A program made the translations under genes and the position numbers. DNA of 64,000 nucleotides. Origin: Paenibacillus plantiphilus (lineage in GTDB: Bacteria; Bacillota; Bacilli; Paenibacillales; Paenibacillaceae). The notes below the pieces were generated by a model. That model made no database searches. It was not told where the DNA came from and worked only from the letters and a program-made list of their open reading frames with translations. Within the stretch, counting starts at the first letter, position 1. Every line of letters starts with the position of its first letter. The stretch covers positions 1 to 64,000 of the forward strand of contig NZ_CAKMMF010000028.1 in the NCBI RefSeq assembly GCF_927798095.1, given 5' to 3'. Shown here one piece after another: positions 43,288 to 52,400 of this stretch.

Positions 43288-45474
43288 CTATTTGCGTTTG
43301 CTCGCCAGCACGAGAATCGATGGAAGCAGCATGCCGCGAACGATAAAGGTATCGATCAGGATGCCAAGGGCCATCATGAAGCCGAAGAGATACAGCTCCT
43401 GCAGCGGCTGGGTCATTAGAACGCCGAAGGTTGCCGCGAGGATAATGCCCGCTGATGAGATGACACCGCCTGTTGCAGCAACACCCCGCTCCACCGCTGC
43501 CTTCCAGCTGTATTCACGCGCTTCCTCCCGAATGCGGGAGACGAGCATAATATTGTAATCCACCCCTAATGCAACGAGGAAAACAAAGCAGTACAGCGGC
43601 AAACGATAGCTGATGGATTCATAGCCCAGTATGCCGTGGAATACGAGCCAGCTCAATCCCAGCGTTGCGGCGTAGGAGAGCAAGATGGTCAGAATCATCC
43701 AGAGGGACAAGAGAATCGATCTCGACTGCATAGCCAGCATGATGGTGATGAACAAGGTCATCAACGCTATAATCATCAGCGTATCGCGCAAATTCATCGC
43801 TCTTACATCAACCTGCTCCGCCGTCCCTCCCGCCAAATGCAAGGAGAATCTAGCCGAATCCATGCCGCTGTTCTTCAGCAGCTCTGCGCTGTCATCCAGC
43901 CATGTCTGAACGATATCAAGCGCTGCTTCATCGTAGGGATTCATCGTCAATACAGCTTGCAGCAGGACCGCTTGCTTGTCCTTCGATATCGCGCTATCGG
44001 GCAGAACAGCCTCACCCTCTGGACCCTGCGCAAGCTGTGGTGTAATGGCAGCTACGCCCTCCGCTGACTCCAACTGCTTCACAAGCGATGCGAGCTGCTC
44101 CATAAATGGCTTATCCGCAACTAGCTGCTCCGAGGATTGCAGAATAATGGATACGGGGGCCAACTGCCCTGGTGGATACTTTTGCTCCAAAATATCAAAT
44201 CCCTGACGAGAGGCGATATCCTCCGGGAAGGATTTCATCATATTAAAGGAATATTGGATGGCTCCGGCATTCACAGCTGCAAGCGTTAATACGAGCAGCA
44301 GAATACCTGCTGTCATGCCTGGTTTTCTGGTGACGAAGGCCCCTGTTCTTCTCCACAGCTTGTTTCCTTGCGGGCCCTCGTCAAGGCTCAGCTTAGGAGG
44401 GAATGGCCAGAATGACCTTCTGCCCAATATAGCAAACACCGCAGGAATAAGTGTCAGACCCGCAAGCAGCATAACACACATCGCAACAGAAAATACAGGC
44501 GCGAAGTAGTGGTACGGCTTGAACATCGCGGCAATTAAGGTCAGCATGGCGATAAGCACCGTTCCACCGCTGAACAGAATCGGTTCTGCTACATGGCGCA
44601 TCGCCTGCTGCATCGCTTCATATTTGGAATCGATGCGGGATAATTCCTCCCGGTAACGGGAGAAGATGAAGAGACAATAATCCGTCAGGACGGCGAATAA
44701 CAGAATCATCATAATCGACAGAGCTTGCTTGTCAACGACAAACCAGCCATTCTCTGCTGCCATTCCCAACAATCGATCAACCACCATGTAGACGATTCCT
44801 GCAATAACGAGTGGAATAACTGCAAGCAGCGGCGAACGATAGATGACAATGAGAATGATCAGAATGAGACCAATCGTTGCGAACAACAGGACCAGATCGG
44901 CATTTTTGAACAGCGTGACCGTGTCTGCGGCAATGGCTGCCGGTCCGGTCATGGTCAGCTCTATGCTGCCGATGTCTGTCTGCTTCACATAGCTGTCGAT
45001 CTGCTGCAAAGTATTGTATATTTCACTGCTTTCCAGCTCTTTCGATAGCGCTGCCGTTAGAATCAACGCCATCCCATCCTCCGAATACAGCCTGTTCTGC
45101 GCATCGTCAGGCATATCATGGAATGGCAGGGACGACACAATTTGAGCGGGGCGATCATTCGAGGACAGCCAGCTGCTAATGTGCGCAATCTGCTCCTTGA
45201 CCGCTGGCGTGATCGGCTGATCAGCGGCGCTATGGAATACAAGCAGGACGGGCAGTCCTTCGATAGCTGGAAAAGCCGCCCCCAGCATCTCCCGTGCAAC
45301 AGCCGATGGAATACGATCATCAACGCTCCCCTCGCCTGAATTGATTGCGAACGGTTTGGCGGACGGGGCAATTCCACTAAGAACAATAATAATGAGGAGC
45401 CAGCTAATAAGAATAACTGCGGCTCCCCTTGGACGACTTGAGAATGCGACGAATTTCTGCAATGGACGTACCAT
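43288..45474 (-). CDS. MMPL-family exporter (YdfJ-like)
   Basis: A 728-residue RND-superfamily transporter in the MMPL group, with twelve helices in two halves, each with one helix followed by a large outer loop and five more helices. GGAGG precedes ATG 45474. Proton-relay type sequences appear in AVLTDYCLFIFSRYREE and ALGVDYNIMLVSRIREE, the paired D-Y signature of MMPL proteins. Members export lipids, lantibiotics or drugs. It follows a sensor kinase and response regulator on the same strand, like ydfHIJ in Bacillus subtilis (though that regulator is of another class), suggesting induction by envelope stress or an antimicrobial. Confidence 0.9.
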   Translation of the reverse strand: MVRPLQKFVAFSSRPRGAAVILISWLLIIIVLSGIAPSAKPFAINSGEGSVDDRIPSAVAREMLGAAFPAIEGLPVLLVFHSAADQPITPAVKEQIAHISSWLSSNDRPAQIVSSLPFHDMPDDAQNRLYSEDGMALILTAALSKELESSEIYNTLQQIDSYVKQTDIGSIELTMTGPAAIAADTVTLFKNADLVLLFATIGLILIILIVIYRSPLLAVIPLVIAGIVYMVVDRLLGMAAENGWFVVDKQALSIMMILLFAVLTDYCLFIFSRYREELSRIDSKYEAMQQAMRHVAEPILFSGGTVLIAMLTLIAAMFKPYHYFAPVFSVAMCVMLLAGLTLIPAVFAILGRRSFWPFPPKLSLDEGPQGNKLWRRTGAFVTRKPGMTAGILLLVLTLAAVNAGAIQYSFNMMKSFPEDIASRQGFDILEQKYPPGQLAPVSIILQSSEQLVADKPFMEQLASLVKQLESAEGVAAITPQLAQGPEGEAVLPDSAISKDKQAVLLQAVLTMNPYDEAALDIVQTWLDDSAELLKNSGMDSARFSLHLAGGTAEQVDVRAMNLRDTLMIIALMTLFITIMLAMQSRSILLSLWMILTILLSYAATLGLSWLVFHGILGYESISYRLPLYCFVFLVALGVDYNIMLVSRIREEAREYSWKAAVERGVAATGGVISSAGIILAATFGVLMTQPLQELYLFGFMMALGILIDTFIVRGMLLPSILVLASKRK

Positions 45475-45500
45475 AAGCGTTGTAGCCTCCTGTTCAAACG

Positions 45501-45540
45501 GTTCATATCGTTATTCAAATTATTGAATAACGATATGAAC
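45501..45540. promoter_or_regulatory. 18-bp perfect inverted repeat upstream of the MMPL gene
   Basis: GTTCATATCGTTATTCAA and its complement at 45523-45540, loop ATTA. It lies 27 bp before the ATG. It could be an operator or a leader hairpin separating the kinase and exporter transcripts. Confidence 0.75.
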
Positions 45541-45585
45541 GGCCCATGAACAGCGCATTACAAATGAGGCCACTATTATGGATTG

Positions 45586-45661
45586 GACGACCGACCGCCG
45601 TCATGCAACGCGACCGCCGTCAAGCGAAACACCGCACGCTGGGAGCTGCACGCGCACGCCG
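45586..45661 (+). repeat. Interspersed GC-rich repeat, copy B
   Basis: GACCGCCGTCATGCAACG is followed by a second, slightly changed GACCGCCGTCAAGCG, then AAACACCGCACGCTGGGA. The internal doubling is unique to this copy. It lies between the MMPL gene and the kinase gene. Confidence 0.6.
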
Positions 45662-45695
45662 CGGAGCAATAAAATGACTGCCAGCCGCTAAACAG

Positions 45696-47084
45696 CTATT
45701 GCGGCAAACGTACGACGACTGTAGTTCCAGCGTCGTATTCGCTCTGAATCTCTATCGTTCCCTGATGAAGCGATACAATTTCGCGGGCGATAGACAGGCC
45801 GAGTCCGCTCCCGGTGTTCGCTCGATTCCTTGCCTTGTCCGCTTTGTAGAATCGCTCGAACAGATTAGGCAGCTCAGCCTCTGGGATGCCGATGCCTGTA
45901 TCGCTAATTCTCACGATAATCTGGTTTGATGCTGCTGACTGCTCAGCTTCAATCATAATTTTATCGCCCTGCCCCGTGTACTTGATACTATTCGAGATCA
46001 GATTCAGCCACACCTGATAGAGCATGCTTTCATCCCCCGCAATCATCAGTGGGGGCAAGTCCAATTCGATTTCCCGCTGCTTGTCCGTCCATTGCCATTC
46101 CAGCATAATAAGGATTTGCCGAAGCTGCTCGTCCAGCCGATATTCCGTACGATTCACGCCGCTCGATTGTTTATCCAGCGCCGCAAGAGTTAGCAGCTGC
46201 TTGCTCAATGAAGAGAGGCGGTGGCTTTCCTCCCCGATGATTTGCAAATACCGCTCAGCCTCCTCTGGAGTTGAATCCTTGTCGAGAATCGCCTGAACGA
46301 AGCCTTGTATCGACGTAAGCGGCGACTGTATTTCATGAGACACATCAGCAACGAACTGCTGCCGCATCTCATCCAGCCTCTTCAGAGATTGGGCCATAGC
46401 TGCAAAATGGCGGGCCAAATTGCCGATCTCATCATCTCGCGCAATGTCCAGCTCCATCTTATATTCGAAATTCCCGCCCACGATCTCCTTGGTTGCGGCC
46501 GTCAGCTTAGTCACGGGCTTGACGATGAAGCGCGTCAGGACAACAATCAGGACGAGGCTAATAAGGAAAGTGCTGACTAGAAGCACCGCCATTAGAATGC
46601 GTACCTCGCCAATCTGCTGGACCAGATTCGGACGTATGAACAGTGCTCGGCTATCCTCTCCCGCCTGCACCGGAATACCGATCGTATTCCGCACACTGTT
46701 CTCGAACAGGCCGATGATGGGCAGACGCCGCCCCTCTTCTGAAATTCCGTTATACACCTCACCCTGAAGCACGCGCTGAATATGGATGCGGTCCAGCTCA
46801 ACCCGTTTGAACGGAGCGCCATAAGCAACTGCCCTCCCCTCCTTATCGACCGCATAAATCTGGAATCCCATCTCCGCGATATGCGTCAAATAAACATGCA
46901 GGTTCAGCTGTGGCGTCACCTCGTACAGCGCTTTGATTTCTTGCGCGATAGTAACGATTTTGCGTTCATTATCCGATCTGAGCTTGCTCTCATAGTAGAC
47001 AGCCGACAGCACAAGACCAAGCAGACTGCTGACTAGCGCGATCAGTGCAAAAATCATCACAATCCGCACGTATAAGGTCTTCAT
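45696..47084 (-). CDS. Sensor histidine kinase
   Basis: A 462-residue two-pass membrane kinase: helix 1 (IVMIFALIALVSSLLGLVLS), an outer sensing domain of about 130 residues, helix 2 (ILMAVLLVSTFLISLVLIVV), HAMP, HisKA with FVADVSHEIQSPLTSIQGFV, and HATPase_c ending GSGLGLSIAREIVSLHQG. Its start overlaps the response regulator stop by 4 bases. It likely controls the neighbouring MMPL exporter. Confidence 0.92.
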   Translation of the reverse strand: MKTLYVRIVMIFALIALVSSLLGLVLSAVYYESKLRSDNERKIVTIAQEIKALYEVTPQLNLHVYLTHIAEMGFQIYAVDKEGRAVAYGAPFKRVELDRIHIQRVLQGEVYNGISEEGRRLPIIGLFENSVRNTIGIPVQAGEDSRALFIRPNLVQQIGEVRILMAVLLVSTFLISLVLIVVLTRFIVKPVTKLTAATKEIVGGNFEYKMELDIARDDEIGNLARHFAAMAQSLKRLDEMRQQFVADVSHEIQSPLTSIQGFVQAILDKDSTPEEAERYLQIIGEESHRLSSLSKQLLTLAALDKQSSGVNRTEYRLDEQLRQILIMLEWQWTDKQREIELDLPPLMIAGDESMLYQVWLNLISNSIKYTGQGDKIMIEAEQSAASNQIIVRISDTGIGIPEAELPNLFERFYKADKARNRANTGSGLGLSIAREIVSLHQGTIEIQSEYDAGTTVVVRLPQ

Positions 47085-47761
47085 TTGCCCGCCACCTCTA
47101 ATTTATATCCAAGTCCTCGTACCGTCGTAATGGCAAAATCATCGCTTCTGCCCGAGAACCGTTCCCTAAGCCGCTTAATATGAACATCGATTGTCCGGCT
47201 GTCCCCTCCGTAATCGGCTCCCCATATGAGCTGCAGCAGCTGTTCACGCGTAAATATCCGCCCCGGCTGACTGCCTAATAGCGATAACAGCTCGAATTCC
47301 TTGAGGGGCAGCGTCCTAATCTCTCCATCCGTATGCACCTCATAGCTGTTCCGATTAATGACCGTTCCATTCAACGTGATCAGCTCGGAGGATGCGACCT
47401 GATAACGCCGCAGAAGCGCCTTGATTCGGAAAAGCAGCTCCTTCGGCTCGAATGGCTTCACCATATAGTCGTCCGTACCCGACAGGAAGCCCCGCTCCTT
47501 ATCCTCAAGCTCGCCTCTTGCGGTCAGCATCAGCACCGGAATATCATAGAACGACCTAATCTCCTGACACAGCTCCAGTCCATCTCTTGCGGGCATCATC
47601 ACATCCACGATCGCCAAATGAACCGTTTCATTCTCCAGAATGCGGCTCGCTCGCTCTCCATCCTCGGCTTCAATCACCATGTAGCCTTCCTTCCGCAGAA
47701 AAAATCGGAGCAGCTCGCGAATATGATGATCATCATCCGCAACTAATATATGTATTCTCAC
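47081..47761 (-). CDS. OmpR/PhoB-family response regulator
   Basis: A 226-residue regulator: receiver domain with ILVADDDHHIRELLRFFL, the phospho-Asp in LAIVDVMMPARDG, and the K in MVKPFEPKELLFR; C-terminal winged helix (LPLKEFELLSLLGSQPGRIF, RTIDVHIKRLRERF). GTG start at 47761 chosen because GGAGG precedes it by 6 nt; the upstream extension lacks a signal. Coupled to the kinase. Confidence 0.93.
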   Translation of the reverse strand: MRIHILVADDDHHIRELLRFFLRKEGYMVIEAEDGERASRILENETVHLAIVDVMMPARDGLELCQEIRSFYDIPVLMLTARGELEDKERGFLSGTDDYMVKPFEPKELLFRIKALLRRYQVASSELITLNGTVINRNSYEVHTDGEIRTLPLKEFELLSLLGSQPGRIFTREQLLQLIWGADYGGDSRTIDVHIKRLRERFSGRSDDFAITTVRGLGYKLEVAGK

Positions 47762-47950
47762 GCTTGTCCTCCCTACGTTCGACCATTGCTTCATCATACC
47801 CCGCGCAAACCTGCGATTGCCAGCTTGCCAGCTACACAAGAAAGGAGCTGTCACCGCATGCAGCCGCAAGCTGCTGGGAACACCCCCTTCCTATTGCCAT
47901 CAGTCTGAAGTTAACAACGGAATCTTGGCTGGCGCCTCATCCCTTCCGCG

Positions 47951-48601
47951 CTACATAAACAGCTTGCTCTTCGCTTGCTGCAGATGATCGCGAAGCCGCT
48001 CCACGGATTCCTTCTTGCCTTGCTGGAGAAGCTCATAGATTTCGACATGATCCTGATAAAAGCCTACCATTCTCACAGGGTCCTTCCGCAGATGGCGAAG
48101 CGTGATCCTCAGCAGATGGTCCTGATAGTTCAGCAGCACACGATAAATTTCCTGATTACCGGCGAATCTGCAGAGCAGCAGATGAAATTGATGATCCGCC
48201 TGAGCGAATGCCTTAATGTCCAAACGCCCCACAATCTCCTCCGTTTCACGGAGATTATCCAGAAGCAAGCTGCCCTGCTCCTGCGTTAGACGCCCAACAA
48301 TTGCCTGAATGTTGAACGTTTCCAGTGCAAGGCGAAGATCGTATATATCGACAATCCGATTCAAGGTCAGGTCATTAATAATGATGCCCTGCTTGGAGGA
48401 AACCGTTACGAACCCTTCCGTCTCCAGCCGGGTGAGCGCCGATTTGATCGGCGTCTTGCTCATCTCCAGCAGCTCGATCAGCTCGCGCTCCGACAAGAAT
48501 CGTCCGGGCTCGAACCTTTCATCGAGAATCCGTTCCTTGATGGCATCATAAGCAATGTCTTTCAATAAAGGCGCTGCGCCTGCTGTTTTGGAATGCTCCA
48601 A
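47951..48601 (-). CDS. GntR-family (FCD) regulator, paralogue of 34105-34746
   Basis: A 216-residue regulator. It aligns end to end with the GntR protein of the RuBisCO-like operon: the recognition region FLSERELIELLEMSKTPIKS and the following SALTRLETEGFVTVSSKQGI are almost unchanged, while the ligand domain differs more. TTG start at 48601, matching the paralogue. A TTTGTGTACAAA dyad about 65 bp upstream resembles GntR operators and echoes the TTTGTACATA motif beside the operon promoter. It has no metabolic neighbours. Confidence 0.88.
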   Translation of the reverse strand: MEHSKTAGAAPLLKDIAYDAIKERILDERFEPGRFLSERELIELLEMSKTPIKSALTRLETEGFVTVSSKQGIIINDLTLNRIVDIYDLRLALETFNIQAIVGRLTQEQGSLLLDNLRETEEIVGRLDIKAFAQADHQFHLLLCRFAGNQEIYRVLLNYQDHLLRITLRHLRKDPVRMVGFYQDHVEIYELLQQGKKESVERLRDHLQQAKSKLFM

Positions 48602-49020
48602 CGCTCATCGTTCCCCTTTCCTCCATTTAGCATATATAGCTGAAAGTCATTACCCCTCTAATTTGTGTACAAACTTCGTTAACCTAATAATATGATTATA
48701 GGTCAAATGGCGCAATGGTGAGGTTCACTAATACCTCTCAAGGTGGGCACTTTCAGTGCAATGACTGCATTGATTCTCGGCAAAGCATATGTTAATGTTA
48801 CTGGCACCGCAATGGGGAGGTTCCTTCCGCTCAGGGTAATTTGCTGATTAGCAAAGAAAATTTCTCCTTTACCGAATAATCCCTATGTAAACAGTGGGGG
48901 ACGATAAGAGTTAAGTCTGATTGAACTTAGTCACCCGTTATATTCGGCACTGGGAGTGAAATGAAGAAAAGACCTCAGAGGTTTATCCCTCAAAGGTCGC
49001 TTATTTAAGCATATGAAATT
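48602..49020. other. Spacer with possible decayed coding remnant
   Basis: No intact gene. On the minus strand, 48710-48880 reads as one open stretch containing FANQQITLSGRNLPIAVPVT and NAVIALKVPTLRG, ended by TGA, with an in-frame TAG upstream near 48883. It looks protein-like but has no start; I cannot name it. A terminator for the toxin locus lies at 48971-48998. Confidence 0.35.
48971..48998 (-). terminator. Terminator after the orphan immunity gene
   Basis: Minus strand GACCT-GAGG/CCTC-AGGTC followed by TTTTCTTC. Near-duplicate of the hairpin at 54575-54603 in stem, loop and flank. Confidence 0.8.
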
Positions 49021-49389
49021 TTAGTTGGAATCAAGTATTTCATCGTTGTTTTTCTTAATTTCATCAAGCATTATGTTAATACTATGCATATCGAAGATAC
49101 CATCTCTATTCCCCAAAAGAAAATAAATTTTCAACCAGTACGCATCACTCTCTGCAAATGCTTCAACAGCAGTCCGAATATTTTCTTCTGTTAGACTTCT
49201 TACCATAATATGGGGTGGTGAAGGCGGTATATAGTCAATCTCTTCTTTGTCCATATACCAATAATGATTTTGGGGCGTAGACACAACTAGCACATTAGAA
49301 ATGCCATCCTCAAGAGTTACAATTACATCAATGTTATCATTGTAAATGTCCTCTATTTTATCTAATGAAGTCGGGTATTGAATTTTCAT
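49021..49389 (-). CDS. Probable immunity protein for the orphan Rhs toxin tip
   Basis: A protein of about 122 residues, MKIQYPTSLDKIEDIYNDNI onward, soluble and acidic, with no known family recognised. It directly follows the toxin-coding end of the second Rhs copy (33 bp gap) on the same strand and is lower in GC than neighbouring genes, as toxin/immunity pairs usually are. The sequence FAESDAYWLKIYFLLGN is a possible core. ATG 49389 or 49398; both have weak ribosome binding sites. Confidence 0.65.
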   Translation of the reverse strand: MKIQYPTSLDKIEDIYNDNIDVIVTLEDGISNVLVVSTPQNHYWYMDKEEIDYIPPSPPHIMVRSLTEENIRTAVEAFAESDAYWLKIYFLLGNRDGIFDMHSINIMLDEIKKNNDEILDSN

Positions 49390-49422
49390 TACTCTCATAC
49401 ATTCTCACCACCAATTCAATAT

Positions 49423-52400
49423 TTATTTATATAAATCTGTAATTGCATTTATAACCGTTTGTTCATTAGCTTTATTTGATTTACCCAAAATCTCCATTTT
49501 ACCGTCATTCATTCTATAAAAAACTCGAGCACCATTCCTTCCACGTAAGTAGTTAATATTTCCAAACAAGTTTTTACTGCCGAGTCCAGGATTCGTATTA
49601 CCCTTTAAAAATTTGGCTATCAATTCATCTGCTTCTTTTTGAATAGTAGCATCCTTACCCATTTCTTCAGCAGCTCTTACTAGTCGCTTGTCTTTATTAA
49701 TTGCTGAAAAAACCCCACATTGAGTATTATGCACCCATATACCAATATCCGTTACATAATACGTATGGTAATCAGCAACCGTAAAGTTGTAAACCATAAC
49801 AGGCTCATCCAGTTTAACAAACTCGACCTTATCAATAGTCAAGTTGCTTCCATCAGCTTTTTGAAGTTTGTCCCCCACTTGAAGCTCATCTGCGAAGACC
49901 CACCCTTTGCCTTCAACCCAAAATGGATGGTTTTCTGTCGTCTCGATGACCTGCTCTCCAACATGCAGTTTAATAATATCATCACGTTGGTTGCGGTATA
50001 AAGCCGTTACTTCCTTGTAGGCTAACTCTCCATCAGGGTTATTCTCATCCTTAGCGAGAACCTTATCTCCGACTTCAATGTCTTCGATATTTTTCTCCCC
50101 TTCGTCTGTTAAAACCTTTGTTCCGGCAGTAAAACAATTACAACCTTTGAATAGTGACTTGATATATTGCCATGCCTCACTGCCCGCTTTGATGATGACT
50201 TTTCCGCCTTTTGCTAGTTTTCCATAGGGAGTCAATGAAACCAAAGCTAACCCTTTTTCAACGTAAGTCGTCTCCGATGAACTTATCGTATTCAGATCAT
50301 CAAGCAGCACAAAATCTATTACTCCCTTAAAACTCGGTGCCGAGCAAGATTCCATTCCTGGCATACATATCAGATGCCCGGTCGGATCCGTATACTTCAA
50401 CGGATTATTATGCACATACGTATACAAATTCATCGTCAGCGGATTGTCAATCTGCCCTTCATACGTATCCTTGCTTATAAATCGTCCGACACTTGGATCA
50501 TACCACCGCGCCCGCAAATACTGCAATCCTGCGCTCTGGTCCCACAGCTCGCCGGAGTAACGGAACGGGTTCGCTACGCTCTCCACCGTCGTCAGCGGGC
50601 TGCCCCACATGTCATACGTATAGCGGTTCAGGCTTACTTCACCTGTACTGTTCCGCAATTCCACTACATCGCCATGACCGTTGTGCAAGTAGTATTGCTT
50701 GTCGCTGGCATCTTGACGAGCGATCAGCCCTTTGCCTCGGGTATATTCCGCTTTCATCGTCACCGTACCATTGACCACATTACCTTCTGCGATCACCTGA
50801 TCGCCGTCATAATAGTAGCGAACTGTCGTGTTATTCTCTGTCCGTTCATATAACAAACCATCACCGTTATACCTGTAGCTTACTTGCCCTCCCCCGCTCT
50901 TGGTAACACCCGTTAACCGATTCCAGGCATCATACGTATAATTGGTTTCTTCGGTAGGGGAGATATCAGGGATCCTATCGCTCTGCAATGCTACCCGGTT
51001 TCCTCGATTGTTGTACGTATACGTCTCGTTAAATTGCGAGGAGGTCGCAATTCGATTCAAGCTGTCATAGCTGTATCCGTATGCGGCAAACGGCCCGTTC
51101 TGTCTGCTCGTCTGTCCCGTGATGTTTCCATTTCCGTCATAATCATAGTCAAAATAATTGATTTCACTGCCGTTGGCCTTCGTATGAATCAACGTATTAA
51201 TCGAATAACCGTCATACGTGAACGTACTTTTATTCCCGTTCCGCTGCTTGATTTCTTTCAACAAATTGTTGTTGTAGTAATCGTATTCGGCCTCGAAGAC
51301 CGTCATTGAAGGTCCGACCGTCTTTAACCGGTTCAAATTATCATAGGTATAAACGTTCACTTGACCGAATGGTCCAGTCATCGTATCGCGCAGACCAAGC
51401 TGATTATAGGTGTACGAGATTTTCTTCGTATCTGGGAATTGAACCTCGACCAGTTCTCCTGTCGTGTTCTTATAGACATAGTTTGTCGAACCCGTGCTAT
51501 CTGCCATCGATTTCCTTCGTCCAGACAGGTCGTACGTATATCCAACACCGTCATTCGGTCCACTTTTAGCAGTCAGAAAGTTTCGGTTGTTGTACTGATA
51601 GTGGAATACTTGTCCCTTCTGATCCACAGTAGTCACGAGATTACTGTTTTTATCGTAATACATTTTCTCGAACTGCCCCAGTGTATCGGTTTGTCTCACC
51701 AATCTTCCCAACTGATCATAACGCTTCTGCGTTGTCGTAGCATCCGGGTAGCGGATTTCCTTCAAAAATCCGGCCAGAGAATACGTATAGCTCGTCGTAT
51801 CGTTTTTCGGATCCGTAACGGAGGTCAAGCGCCCCAAAGCGTCATATTGATATTTGGTCGTATGCTGAGCATCGGTGGAGAAGGTTATATTACCCATGTC
51901 ATCATACTGCGTTGAACTTAGCTGTTGAAACCCGGCTCCTTTGTTGATCTGCGACAAAATTTCACGGCCCAACAGATCCACTGTCGTTCGCGACTGTACG
52001 CCCAATGGGTCTGTACTGGTCGTTGTCCGGTTCAGCTCATCATAGCCCATCGTCGTGTAAGCGCCGTTCGGAAGCGTTGTCCGAGTCACTCTGTTCCATG
52101 CGTCATGCAGATAGGAAGTGCGATGCCCGCTGCCATTCTGCTCCCACAATGGCCTGCTCCACGCGTCATAATCGTATTGCTTTACCACACGGTAGCCGCC
52201 GTCCATGATGCCTTCTTCCATTTTGTGGCCGAGTTGATCCCATTTCTGAATGCTAGTAACACCCGTTTCATCGACGACTGTTACTTGATTGGTCACGTCA
52301 TTGTAGCTGGCATTCATCGTTGACTGGTCAGGATTCGTCACTTTAGTCAGTCTGCCTAGCTTGTCATATTGATATGTGGTGATGTGATTATTTCCTGGCT

